Source: Bacteroidales bacterium (GTDB lineage Bacteria; Bacteroidota; Bacteroidia; Bacteroidales; JAADJA01). Taken from it: a stretch of 9,180 nucleotides of DNA. Under the pieces are notes generated by a model. The model did no database searches, was not told where the DNA came from, and worked only from the letters and a program-made list of their open reading frames with translations. Within the stretch, counting starts at the first letter, position 1; each line of letters begins with the position of its first letter. This document shows, in pieces, positions 1 to 5,605 of the stretch. A program made the translations under genes and the position numbers. The DNA is taken from the NCBI GenBank assembly GCA_021106665.1, contig JAIOTR010000009.1, positions 1-9,180 on the forward strand, written 5' to 3'.

Positions 1-1
1 C

Positions 2-45
2 CATGAACATCTGCGGCTTGTCCGTCAGCATTTTTTTTGTTTGAA
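2..45 (-). other. attC-like palindromic site (degenerate, at window edge)
   Basis: Read on the minus strand this is an imperfect hairpin: ATGCTGACGG, loop ACAAG, then CCGCAGAT. The left arm carries two extra bases (G and A). Its core is nearly identical to that of the site at 5454-5503, from ATGCTG through CCGCAGATGTT. The outer boxes are weak: minus-strand GTTCATG at 2-8 and TTCAAAC at 39-45 keep only the GTT and AAC triplets. It may be a decayed copy, and its far side may continue beyond the window. Confidence 0.4.
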
Positions 46-59
46 AAAAAGATACTTGA

Positions 60-302
60 ACTTTTCATAACAAAGCGTACATTGATTGTAATGACATTAT
101 CAATACAAAATATTTTAATGAGGGTGTAATTGATGAAGATACGGATTTGTTAAAACCTACCTTCTACCTTTCTGAACCGCTGAAAAAAGATACTACATGG
201 TTGAATCAACAAATGAAACAATTTAAGCAATTTAGAATGTCTGCAATACCCCAATGGGTACGCATGCTTTCACATGGGATACGGGTGGGATTTCAGAAAT
301 AG
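60..302 (+). pseudogene. C-terminal remnant of a B12-binding radical SAM protein
   Basis: This is an open frame of 80 codons after an in-frame TGA (57-59), closed by TAG (300-302). It has no credible start codon at its beginning. The translation holds the stretches NEGVIDEDTDLLKPTFYLSE and, just after, KKDTTWLNQQMKQF. The pattern 'EGVI-DxDLLKPTFYLSP-WL' is familiar from the C-terminal end of cobalamin-binding-domain radical SAM enzymes, where it follows the IYPGT-type segment. The radical SAM CxxxCxxC core and the B12 domain are absent, so this is a 5'-truncated fragment. The last ~20 residues look unlike the family and may already be past a junction. It is the only coding-like sequence on the plus strand and lies tail-to-tail with the solute-binding protein gene. 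The family call rests on motif memory and is moderately sure; the truncation is clear. Confidence 0.5.
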
Positions 303-409
303 CACCATCTTTCTATTACTTCTTGAAATATCCTCAACATTGGACATCAACGGGCGTGCTTTTTGCGATCCCTTGGATGGATTTGTTATATGTTTTTTTT
401 CATTCTTTA

Positions 410-1177
410 TCATTTATATTTATCAAAAATCTTCTCTAATGTTCCATCTTCTTTCATCTCTCTAATTGTTGTATCAAACTCAGAAAGAATACCCACAAAA
501 AGCGAGTTTTTGCCTATACATAAATGAAATGGCTTAGATATAAGCACATTAGGAAGTACAACAATCTCATCTTTATATCCATATTTTTCAAGAATAGCAA
601 GACTGCTGTGTGTACCTGCCATAAACACATCAAATCTTCCCATGATTAACATTTTTAAAGCCAACTCAACATTATTTGCCACAATTACATCCATATCTTT
701 TAATGTTGTTTTTAAAGATCCGCTTCCAAGATAAGAACCTATCTTAAAATGTCTTAAATCAGATATTGTTTTAACTGCCTTTAACTTTTCGAGTTTTAGA
801 TTTTTTGCTTTTACAAAAAGACGAGTATCTATACTAAAAATAGTTTCCTTACTAATTTCAGTATAAGCTATACGCTTGAGAGTTGGCACAGTAAAAAATG
901 CATCTGCTTTTCCAGCTTTAACCAACCATTGAACTCTGGCCCAGGGATATCCTTTATGAATTACTGGTATCCCCATGCGTTTATTAATAGCATTATCCAA
1001 TATATCTACTAAAATACCTTTCATTTCACCGTTATCTTTCCATGAATACGGTACTGCACTATCAAAGTATACCAGTTTCATAGGTTCTTTTTCTTGGCAA
1101 AATAAAGGACTATCAATAAAAATAATTAATAATATTAAGATTAACTTTTTTGTAATACTTTCTCTTATTGAATACAT
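410..1177 (-). CDS. Amino-acid-type ABC transporter solute-binding protein (SBP_bac_3 family)
   Basis: The 255-residue product has an N-terminal signal peptide: basic residues (TKK) near position 10, a hydrophobic run LILILLIIFI, then a likely cleavage region around SPLFCQE. The cysteine is not in a good lipobox, so a soluble periplasmic protein is more likely than a lipoprotein. The mature part follows the family-3 pattern: a first strand (MKLVYFDSAVPYSW), 'GEMKGILVDILDNA', 'YPWARVQWLVKAGKADAFFT', then the 'IGSYLGSG' turn and 'EMKEDGTLEKIFDKY' at the C-terminus, typical of proteins that bind polar amino acids or similar small polar ligands. The 'YPWAR..WL..GKADA' form is common in stand-alone periplasmic proteins. 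No permease or ATPase gene is adjacent, so it may work alone or with components elsewhere. The start is supported by AGAGG (1184-1188) six bases upstream. The ligand cannot be told from sequence. Confidence 0.85.
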   Translation of the reverse strand: MYSIRESITKKLILILLIIFIDSPLFCQEKEPMKLVYFDSAVPYSWKDNGEMKGILVDILDNAINKRMGIPVIHKGYPWARVQWLVKAGKADAFFTVPTLKRIAYTEISKETIFSIDTRLFVKAKNLKLEKLKAVKTISDLRHFKIGSYLGSGSLKTTLKDMDVIVANNVELALKMLIMGRFDVFMAGTHSSLAILEKYGYKDEIVVLPNVLISKPFHLCIGKNSLFVGILSEFDTTIREMKEDGTLEKIFDKYK

Positions 1178-1213
1178 ATCTAACCTCTACTATATTATAA
1201 ATTAATCTCTCTA

Positions 1214-1303
1214 TTAGCATTTACCATTATATTCTAATTGTGCTAAAAATTCATTGTTATTTATATCAGGAGCACCTGTATCCCCTTCATTAATAATATA
1301 TTC
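1214..1303 (-). pseudogene. Short coding-like remnant, C-terminal end of an unknown protein
   Basis: A 29-codon frame without a start codon opens after TGA (1304-1306) and ends at TAA (1214-1216). Its translation includes NEGDTGAPDINNNEFLAQLE, which has protein-like composition. It lies between the half attC site at 1341-1380 and the solute-binding protein gene, in the same orientation. I do not recognise the family. It could be the tail of a gene lost by deletion, or a chance frame in AT-rich DNA. Confidence 0.22.
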
Positions 1304-1340
1304 TCATTTTGATAGTATTTCTTTATTTTTCCCCATATAA

Positions 1341-1380
1341 AAATCACCGGTGAAATCCGGTGCATTTTCGTTTGTTGAAT
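1341..1380 (-). other. attC-like half-site with CACCGG hairpin
   Basis: On the minus strand ATTCAAC (1374-1380, a perfect RYYYAAC box) is followed by AAACGAAAATG and a perfect 6-bp stem, CACCGG (1357-1362) against CCGGTG (1345-1350), with flanking AAT/ATT pairing around one unpaired G. It closely matches the left half and stem of the site at 1998-2056. No GTT-type right box is found on the other side, so the site looks cut or decayed there. It lies 19 bp after the stop of the 1400-1780 gene, the usual position of attC in a cassette. Confidence 0.4.
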
Positions 1381-1399
1381 CGTAGTTTTATCCGAAATC

Positions 1400-1780
1400 C
1401 TATTTTCTCCATCGCGTTTTCGCCCGTTCAATAAAGGACGGTTCTGTACTTGGACCTTGACCGGCAACCACCCGCTTAAAACCCGGCATAAAACTATATT
1501 TTCTGGAGTGGTTATTCATCACTTTTTCAACCGTTTCCAGCCAGACTGGCTCACCTTCAGCCTTCTCATAACAGACAGCAATAAAGGTCTCTATTAGATC
1601 AACAGCTTGAAGAGGTTTTTTGTTTACAACAGCGTCGATTTGCTCTTTGACCTTTTCAAGGTCTGAAACAAAAGACCAGCCATCGTTGTACCCAATGAAG
1701 TCACCCGGTTTTATTGCACTTTCTATTGCGTATTCAATAATTTCGGTTACAGTTGTTGTTTTTGATTTTCTTTTGGCCAT
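1400..1780 (-). CDS. Conserved hypothetical protein, possibly an internally deleted form of a larger family
   Basis: The product has 126 residues, with a basic N-terminus (MAKRKSKTTT). The start is fixed by AAGGAT five bases before the ATG. The sequence has two parts. Residues ~10-75 ('FIGYNDGWSFVSDLEKV...', 'LIETFIAVCYEKAE') read like the helical region of large SWIM-zinc-finger-associated proteins. Residues ~78-126 (WLETVEKVMNNHSRKYSFMPGF, then GQGPSTEPSFIERAKTRW) recall what I remember as the extreme C-terminus of such proteins. If so, the middle (several hundred residues) is missing and the join is near GEPVW. That is an inference from remembered patterns; it could equally be a natural short protein. 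No signal peptide or membrane segment is present. The gene sits alone between two attC-like sites, as a one-gene cassette would. Function unknown. Confidence 0.65.
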   Translation of the reverse strand: MAKRKSKTTTVTEIIEYAIESAIKPGDFIGYNDGWSFVSDLEKVKEQIDAVVNKKPLQAVDLIETFIAVCYEKAEGEPVWLETVEKVMNNHSRKYSFMPGFKRVVAGQGPSTEPSFIERAKTRWRK

Positions 1781-1849
1781 CTATTATCCTTTATCGATAT
1801 TCAATGTTCACACAGGTTGAATGATAATCCTATTTGACATGTAACATCA

Positions 1850-1891
1850 CCGGAAGTATCGACCTTGTCGATCGCCCGATACAACCGCCGG
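1850..1891. repeat. Nested stem-loop in the 1781-2113 gap
   Basis: The stretch between CCGG (1850-1853) and CCGG (1888-1891) holds two competing stems: ATCGAC (1858-1863) with GTCGAT (1867-1872) around a CTT loop, or GTATCG (1856-1861) with CGATAC (1877-1882). On the minus strand the edge reads CCGGTGAT then GTTACAT, resembling the right half of the neighbouring CACCGG-type sites. It lies 70-110 bp upstream of the 1400-1780 gene, so it may be a decayed attC site or a leader structure. No strong promoter hexamers were seen in this gap. Confidence 0.35.
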
Positions 1892-1938
1892 ACGAGTAAA
1901 TATTTATTCGGTTTTAATCATATTTGGTTAATTGCCCG

Positions 1939-2058
1939 TTAAGACCAATTCGGACACTCATCACTGATAAACGCTCTCATCTCTTTTTTGTCTTTGACGT
2001 CAACCACTCTTTTTTTCCAATCACCGGCATTGCCCGGTGCATTTGTGTTGTTGAACAT
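1939..2058 (-). pseudogene. 39-codon frame overlapping an attC-like site; possible truncated gene start
   Basis: This frame starts at an ATG immediately beside the left attC box and reads through the hairpin (TNAPGNAGDW), so its first half is site-derived. The second half, KKRVVDVKDKKEMRAFI, has the look of the N-terminus of certain GNAT-like proteins (pattern 'hxVpTKKDLKxFI'). It then breaks into SDECPNWS and a stop. No SD sequence is convincing. My reading is the first ~17 codons of a lost gene fused to unrelated DNA; a chance frame is the alternative. Confidence 0.25.
1998..2056 (-). other. attC-like palindromic site
   Basis: On the minus strand the left box GTTCAAC (2050-2056) fits RYYYAAC, and AACACAAATG leads into the stem CACCGG / CCGGTG with flanking AAT/ATT pairing interrupted by one extra G on the left arm. 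The right side ends in GTGGTTGACG, pairing with CAACAACAC of the left side except for a 3-base indel; the box GTTGACG misses GTTRRRY at one base before its last, and its last base is also off. The right box overlaps a coding-like remnant, so it is less certain than the left. It lies 57 bp after the methyltransferase stop. Confidence 0.45.
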
Positions 2059-2113
2059 CTTTCATTCATCAAAATCCCAAATCATACCAAGGTCCTTTTA
2101 AGCGCCTTTTGGA

Positions 2114-2800
2114 TTAATAAATTCCCGGTATAAATTTTTTAGTCCTTCCAGCGTATTCTTCGAATTCTTTATCATATTTGGCGGATAGGTAATTATCAAG
2201 TCGTGGAATAATAAAAAATATGAAATTCATAGCCATGACAAACGGGATGAACAGCATTGAAAAATGCAAGGTAAGAAGTGCCAGACCTGTAAAAAGTACG
2301 ATATCACCAAAATAATTGATATGCATGGAGTATTTAAATAGCCCTTGTGTGTATAGATATCCTTTATTTTCTTTCTGGTTTTTCCAAACATATCTCGTAT
2401 ATTCAGAGTAGGTATTCAGCCATGAACCCAACAAGTATAGACAAAAACTCAGATAATCCAAAATTCCAACTGGTTTATTGCTGCTGCCCCCAACTTTGGC
2501 AAAAAAAAATAAAGCAAAGGACATCAGGCATGTGACAATGAGCATTTCACTCCATTCCATTTTGCGTTTCAGGAAAACAAATACAGTGACACCTAATCTC
2601 AAAACATAAAGCCATAAACAAAACATCAGAAAAACCTGGCGGGGGAAATCACCATTTATGGCATGCGATTTTAACCAGAAAGCCAGGTCGTGTGCGTCGT
2701 TAAACATTAAGTGCCCGGCCAAAAGAGTGACTAATGAAATGGCGGTCATAAATAGACATTTAGGATAAAATGATAAGTTATTTTCATCTTTGAATATCAT
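2114..2800 (-). CDS. ICMT/DUF1295-like integral membrane methyltransferase-family protein
   Basis: The 228-residue protein is almost entirely membrane-embedded. Hydrophobic segments lie near residues 15-32, 55-78, 84-100, 112-128, and a C-terminal pair around 163-200. The C-terminal half has the family signature of the isoprenylcysteine carboxyl methyltransferase / steroid 5-alpha-reductase-C fold: 'TQGLFKYSMHINYFGDIVLFTG' is the equivalent of the 'GLxxxxRHPNYFGE' SAM-binding helix, and the end 'DNYLSAKYDKEFEEYAGRTKKFIPGIY' matches the usual 'YGxxFxxYxxRTxxFIP' tail. The canonical RHPxY is replaced by MHINY, which may alter cofactor binding. Substrates of bacterial members are mostly unknown (lipids or isoprenoids). 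No SD precedes the ATG. The gap to the upstream EcsC-like gene is 43 bp, or 15 bp if that gene is read through its suspected frameshift, so they are probably co-transcribed. Confidence 0.75.
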   Translation of the reverse strand: MIFKDENNLSFYPKCLFMTAISLVTLLAGHLMFNDAHDLAFWLKSHAINGDFPRQVFLMFCLWLYVLRLGVTVFVFLKRKMEWSEMLIVTCLMSFALFFFAKVGGSSNKPVGILDYLSFCLYLLGSWLNTYSEYTRYVWKNQKENKGYLYTQGLFKYSMHINYFGDIVLFTGLALLTLHFSMLFIPFVMAMNFIFFIIPRLDNYLSAKYDKEFEEYAGRTKKFIPGIY

Positions 2801-2843
2801 ATATTTAACTTTTGTTTAAAGGCCTTTGGCATTAAGTGCTTTG

Positions 2844-3512
2844 TTATATTCTTTCAGTTTTAGGTAAGGATTTATCCTGCTCAATTAACTCATGGAAGAA
2901 CTTGATAGAACTAAATTGAAACGTTCTGATAATAATCCAATGTGAGATAGATCCCAATATGATACCTATCCCAAAGGGAATGAGCTTCAGGGTCAAATTA
3001 AAAATGAACTTTTTTGCTAATGCTTTTTGTAATTTTTTAATAATTAATCTGATAACCTTGTCTGACAGGTTTGTAACCATTTTTTTCCCAATTGGATTGG
3101 GAAAATCAACAATATTATCAATGTCTAAAGTGGAACCAAAGCATTTAAGGGTTACACGTTTAAGTTTATCTATGTCAGATATTCCATAGCAATATCCAAT
3201 TGAAAAGATAAGATAAACTTGATTGTTGATTAAATTGGAAAAATCGAATAATGAAATTCCAATTTGAATCATGGAACCAACGCCAGGAATTGCACCGGGA
3301 ATTGCCATTAGTCCACCTTGGATTGCGCATTTTCTCTTTACTTTATTCGCTACTTTTTTTGCTAATTTGTCGTTATCCAATTTTGGATATTTGGTTTTTA
3401 TATCATTAACAAACGCAAAAATTTCATCCGTATTTCCCGCAATCAGTTCAATAATTTTAAAAACAGTTTTTTCTATCATTTTTTGCTTATAACACCAGAA
3501 TCTACGGTCCAT
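2844..3512 (-). CDS. EcsC-like membrane-associated protein, probably frameshifted at its C-terminus
   Basis: The annotated frame gives 222 residues. After a charged helical N-terminus (to ~63) comes a glycine/proline-rich hydrophobic segment 'GGLMAIPGAIPGVGSMIQIG' (66-85), then 'NQVYLIFSIGYCYGI' (97-111). This resembles the EcsC family core ('G...lPglgt...l...lq...i..iA..yG'). A hydrophobic stretch (169-197) near the end could be a membrane anchor. Role unknown. The ATG at 3512 overlaps the AbiEii stop by 11 bp; an internal ATG at 3479 is an equal candidate, and neither has a good SD. Oddity: the last residues SLPKTERI look arbitrary, while the overlapping frame continues as INPYLKLKEYNKALNAKGL to TAA at 2816-2818, a much more natural protein end. 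One missing base near 2870-2880 would join them. Family call moderate. Confidence 0.6.
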   Translation of the reverse strand: MDRRFWCYKQKMIEKTVFKIIELIAGNTDEIFAFVNDIKTKYPKLDNDKLAKKVANKVKRKCAIQGGLMAIPGAIPGVGSMIQIGISLFDFSNLINNQVYLIFSIGYCYGISDIDKLKRVTLKCFGSTLDIDNIVDFPNPIGKKMVTNLSDKVIRLIIKKLQKALAKKFIFNLTLKLIPFGIGIILGSISHWIIIRTFQFSSIKFFHELIEQDKSLPKTERI

Positions 3513-4449
3513 CCGTAGAATTCTGTTGTTGAGATAAATTTAAAATTGATTTCAGCTTTTCAGTTGCTGTAATTCTCTTTTTGGGTTCCATCCTTGATAT
3601 ATTTTCAACCTTCCACTTTATCGCTGGTAGGTTTTCAAGACCTGAAATTGAAAGCAAACTGAAATCAGGGCTTCCCATTTTAACAGACAACAGGAATTTC
3701 CGTTCATTTCTTGAAAGTTTGGAAAATATCAAAGACGGCAATTCTTTACGTATTTTTTCCAGTTCTTTATAACTGACCTCTATTGATGACATACCTTTGA
3801 ATTCAGTTTCATACGCCTGTCTAAAATCTTGAAAATTTGGAGAAAGCAACTCTGACATGGGTCGATTATGACTGGCAAGGTATACGACAAACGCTTGACT
3901 GATTTCTTCATTTAGGTTTCCTGCCTCAGAAAGGAGTTTAATATCAAATAAATCTCGAGGATGCTGACGATCCAAAGCTGCACAGACCTTCCCACCATAA
4001 AGATCTGCGAAAGAGAGTACCGGGATTTCCATTTCCATCTTGAAAATGTCACCGGCATTTTTGCACAATGGCTTTAAAACAGGGGGATAGCAGCTTCCCC
4101 TCAATATTAAATTCGGCTCAACTTTAACCAGGCTGCCTTGGCTTTTAATAATCAGTTTGTATGTATAATCTGTCTCTTTTATTTTTAATTTTTGAATCTG
4201 ACACCTGGGGAACAATCTTTCTACACTATTTGAAATCCTGCTGAGTGAATTTGTAATATCCTTTAAGGTTTCATCCCTTGGTTTTACTGGAAGAAAGGTT
4301 AAATCAATATCAACAGATAACCGAGGCATATTCAAATGGAAAAAATTTAAAGCAGTCCCGCCTTTTAGGGCAAAATCTTTTTCCCGTCCCACTATTGGAA
4401 GAATGGACAGCATTAATTTAGCCTGCTCAAAAGATTTGTTCATTTTCAT
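3502..4449 (-). CDS. abiEii: AbiEii-type nucleotidyltransferase toxin
   Basis: This 315-residue protein has the DNA-polymerase-beta-like nucleotidyltransferase motifs of the AbiEii/AbiGii family. 'LKGGTALNFFHLNMPRLSVD' supplies GG-T at 30-32, and IDL follows, giving the catalytic pair D47 and D49. 'VKVEPNLILRG' (E111) fits the third acidic position. 'YGGKVCAALDRQHPRDLFDI' (151-170) is the conserved K154/D160 and PRDLFD block. Length is typical (~290-320). Family members act in the cytoplasm and transfer nucleotides onto RNA acceptors; the related MenT enzymes target tRNA. Translation is coupled to the antitoxin: the ATG overlaps its TGA (ATGA), and a second in-frame ATG lies two codons on (MKM). 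With its AbiEi partner it forms a type IV-like toxin-antitoxin pair, known from phage abortive infection and element maintenance. All key residues are present, so it is probably active. Confidence 0.92.
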   Translation of the reverse strand: MKMNKSFEQAKLMLSILPIVGREKDFALKGGTALNFFHLNMPRLSVDIDLTFLPVKPRDETLKDITNSLSRISNSVERLFPRCQIQKLKIKETDYTYKLIIKSQGSLVKVEPNLILRGSCYPPVLKPLCKNAGDIFKMEMEIPVLSFADLYGGKVCAALDRQHPRDLFDIKLLSEAGNLNEEISQAFVVYLASHNRPMSELLSPNFQDFRQAYETEFKGMSSIEVSYKELEKIRKELPSLIFSKLSRNERKFLLSVKMGSPDFSLLSISGLENLPAIKWKVENISRMEPKKRITATEKLKSILNLSQQQNSTDGP

Positions 4450-5240
4450 GGGATATCCGTTAACCTGATACTCTTTATTTCATCAGGGACTGTTATTTGA
4501 TATTTTTTATTGAGAATCCCGTTGGCTGCAACCTGCCGTTTCCCTTTTCCCAAATCAATATTTTTTATATCCAATTTCTGAAACCAGGGCATGTTATACA
4601 TGTCTGCAAAATAGAGAAATAATCGTTTCGCTTTTATTGAACTGCAAGTTTCAAGAAGGTCTTGTAAGTGTCCGCTTCGCAATGATAATAAACTTTCCAT
4701 GAAATGTTCTGCTTCTTCAAACGAGTGGTAATTAGGAACCAGAGCACACAATTCAATCATAGAACGTTCGGGTGCAGACCCTTTTATTTCATAATTGCCC
4801 GCATTAAAATCCATCAATCCAACATCGGGTTTGGATTGAAAAATATTTAATCTTTTAAAACACAATTCATCTTCCCATGGATGTTTCATGAACCACGTTG
4901 GCAGGCGAACTTTTCCCGATGCAAAAAGATAAATTAGTGCTGTTCGTCCCATTTGGATATTGTGTCCGAACCCAGATAATTCCAAGGCTGTTTTCCCGCC
5001 AACATGCACGGAAAGATTTAATTGATTCTGAACAGCATATAATCCCCCGCGCCAATCAACAGAATCTCCATATTGAATATATGCGCCACTTCCTATTTTA
5101 GTTACCCAGGGCGCTTTTTGATAATAATCTAATAGCTGCTGATACCCGCCATGGTCTCGAAACCACTTTAATGTACCCACTGTTCCATTGGGCCAGTTAA
5201 AAAGAATTCGGTTTAGTATATTTCTATTTTCAATAGTCAT
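4446..5240 (-). CDS. abiEi: AbiEi-type antitoxin / transcriptional repressor
   Basis: The 264-residue protein has the AbiEi two-domain plan. An N-terminal winged-helix region covers ~1-90: 'NRNILNRILFNWPNGTVGTL', 'WVTKIGSGAYIQYGD' as the wing, then 'GGLYAVQNQ...VHVGGKTALELSGFGH'. The larger C-terminal domain follows ('IKGSAPERSMIELCALVPNY', 'LRSGHLQDLLETCSSIKAKRLFLYFAD'). The 'YAVQNQL..HVGGKTALEL' segment is the usual family landmark. Antitoxins of this family bind inverted repeats in their own promoter and silence the operon, and counter AbiEii without stable contact. Here a promoter (5248-5276) and an operator-like palindrome (5264-5288) sit directly upstream. The transcript appears leaderless: only seven bases separate the -10 box from the ATG and there is no SD. 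First gene of abiEi-abiEii-EcsC-like-(methyltransferase); the overlap with abiEii is the 4-bp ATGA. Confidence 0.9.
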   Translation of the reverse strand: MTIENRNILNRILFNWPNGTVGTLKWFRDHGGYQQLLDYYQKAPWVTKIGSGAYIQYGDSVDWRGGLYAVQNQLNLSVHVGGKTALELSGFGHNIQMGRTALIYLFASGKVRLPTWFMKHPWEDELCFKRLNIFQSKPDVGLMDFNAGNYEIKGSAPERSMIELCALVPNYHSFEEAEHFMESLLSLRSGHLQDLLETCSSIKAKRLFLYFADMYNMPWFQKLDIKNIDLGKGKRQVAANGILNKKYQITVPDEIKSIRLTDIP

Positions 5241-5247
5241 GTTTGTG

Positions 5248-5276
5248 ATTATAAGTTAAAATCAAACTAAATGCAA
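5248..5276 (-). promoter_or_regulatory. Sigma-70-type promoter of the abiE operon, predicted leaderless
   Basis: On the minus strand TTGCAT (5271-5276) and a perfect TATAAT (5248-5253) are separated by exactly 17 bases. The next seven bases lead straight to the ATG of abiEi at 5240, so transcription should start at or one base before the A of the start codon. No SD-like sequence lies between. This is the best promoter in the window. Confidence 0.75.
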
Positions 5277-5288
5277 ATACATTAGTTT
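5264..5288. promoter_or_regulatory. Operator-like palindrome over the abiE -35 box
   Basis: Plus-strand AAACTAAATG (5264-5273), a six-base spacer, then CATTAGTTT (5280-5288) form an inverted repeat broken by one extra A. It covers the -35 hexamer, so a bound dimer would block RNA polymerase. AbiEi proteins are known to autorepress via inverted repeats upstream of their gene, which makes it the obvious ligand. A second, weaker AT-rich palindrome lies at about 5287-5306. Confidence 0.55.
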
Positions 5289-5395
5289 AAAATTATCAAA
5301 ATTTAACAAGTTATCTTTGTGATTTTCCAACTGATTTTGCTAAACAGTGTTGAAGTTTTACCCCTTTCAGCGTAACATTGCCCCCCTTTTAATGA

Positions 5396-5439
5396 TTATT
5401 CTAAAGGCCATCAATTATGTTTAAAATAGCTTTAGATAA
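5396..5439. repeat. Imperfect inverted repeat in the 5289-5453 gap
   Basis: TCTAAAG (5400-5406) pairs perfectly with CTTTAGA (5430-5436), and the arms extend imperfectly outwards (TTAT with ATAA) and inwards (GC with GC). The loop is 23 bases. It lies between the attC-like site and the abiE promoter. It is too open for a rho-independent terminator and has no U-tract. The rest of 5289-5453 shows no gene or recognisable site. Confidence 0.3.
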
Positions 5440-5453
5440 CGCAGTCGTCATTC

Positions 5454-5503
5454 GCCCAACTTTTAACATCTGCGGCTTGACCGCAGCATGTTACTTGTTG
5501 AGT
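5454..5503 (-). other. Near-textbook integron attC site
   Basis: On the minus strand the outer boxes are ACTCAAC (5497-5503) and GTTGGGC (5454-5460), both perfect fits to RYYYAAC and GTTRRRY. Between them TAACAT pairs with ATGTTA and TGCGG with CCGCA, around the loop TCAAG; the left arm has one more unpaired base (GC against G). Total 50 bp, at the short end for attC. As I recall attC structure, the surplus base marks the R''-L'' half, giving an orientation that matches the minus-strand genes. The predicted exchange point is between G and TT of GTTGGGC. A truncated gene ends 3 bp before the left box. Confidence 0.65.
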
Positions 5504-5506
5504 CTT

Positions 5507-5587
5507 TCATTTACCAAGGACCTCTTTTAATAAATGCTCTGTATTCCCACCTTTTCTCGGACTTCCGTTTATGGCTAACGCATACAT
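5507..5587 (-). pseudogene. NADPH-dependent FMN reductase / flavodoxin-fold gene, truncated after 26 codons
   Basis: A strong SD (AGGAGG, five bases before the ATG) starts a frame whose product reads MYALAINGSPRKGGNTEHLL, then KEVLGK and TGA. 'hxINGSPRKGGNTexLL' is the phosphate-binding loop and first helix of NADPH-dependent FMN reductases and related iron-sulfur flavoproteins, which are normally ~180-210 residues. Everything after helix 1 is missing. The TGA lies 3 bp before the left box of the attC-like site at 5454-5503, so the break and the site coincide. It begins 18 bp after the stop of the monooxygenase gene and was evidently the third gene of a nitroreductase-monooxygenase-FMN reductase operon. 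Being so short, it cannot fold as an enzyme. Confidence 0.75.
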
Positions 5588-5605
5588 ATAAACCTCCTCA
5601 TACGA

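Noticed and set aside
254..465. Two overlapping plus-strand ORFs of about 60 codons at the end of the radical SAM fragment
   Set aside because: They overlap the TFYLS-bearing frame and then run through the 3' end of the solute-binding protein gene. Neither has an SD or a familiar motif; at most they contain frameshifted debris.
1194..1199. TATAAT upstream of the solute-binding protein gene as its promoter
   Set aside because: There is no -35 hexamer at a proper distance, and the implied start would fall in the SD itself. The whole stretch is AT-rich.
975..1205. Plus-strand ORF opposite the solute-binding protein gene
   Set aside because: It is the antisense shadow of a well-supported family-3 binding protein and has no recognisable domain or SD.
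1261..1467. 68-codon minus-strand ORF spanning the CACCGG half-site
   Set aside because: It reads through a hairpin and overlaps the 3' end of the 1400-1780 gene in another frame; a chance frame is the simpler reading.
1450..1470. GCCGGTCAAGG, similar to the CGGTCAAGCCG core of the attC-like sites
   Set aside because: It lies inside the coding sequence of the 1400-1780 gene and has no inverted partner, so it is coincidental.
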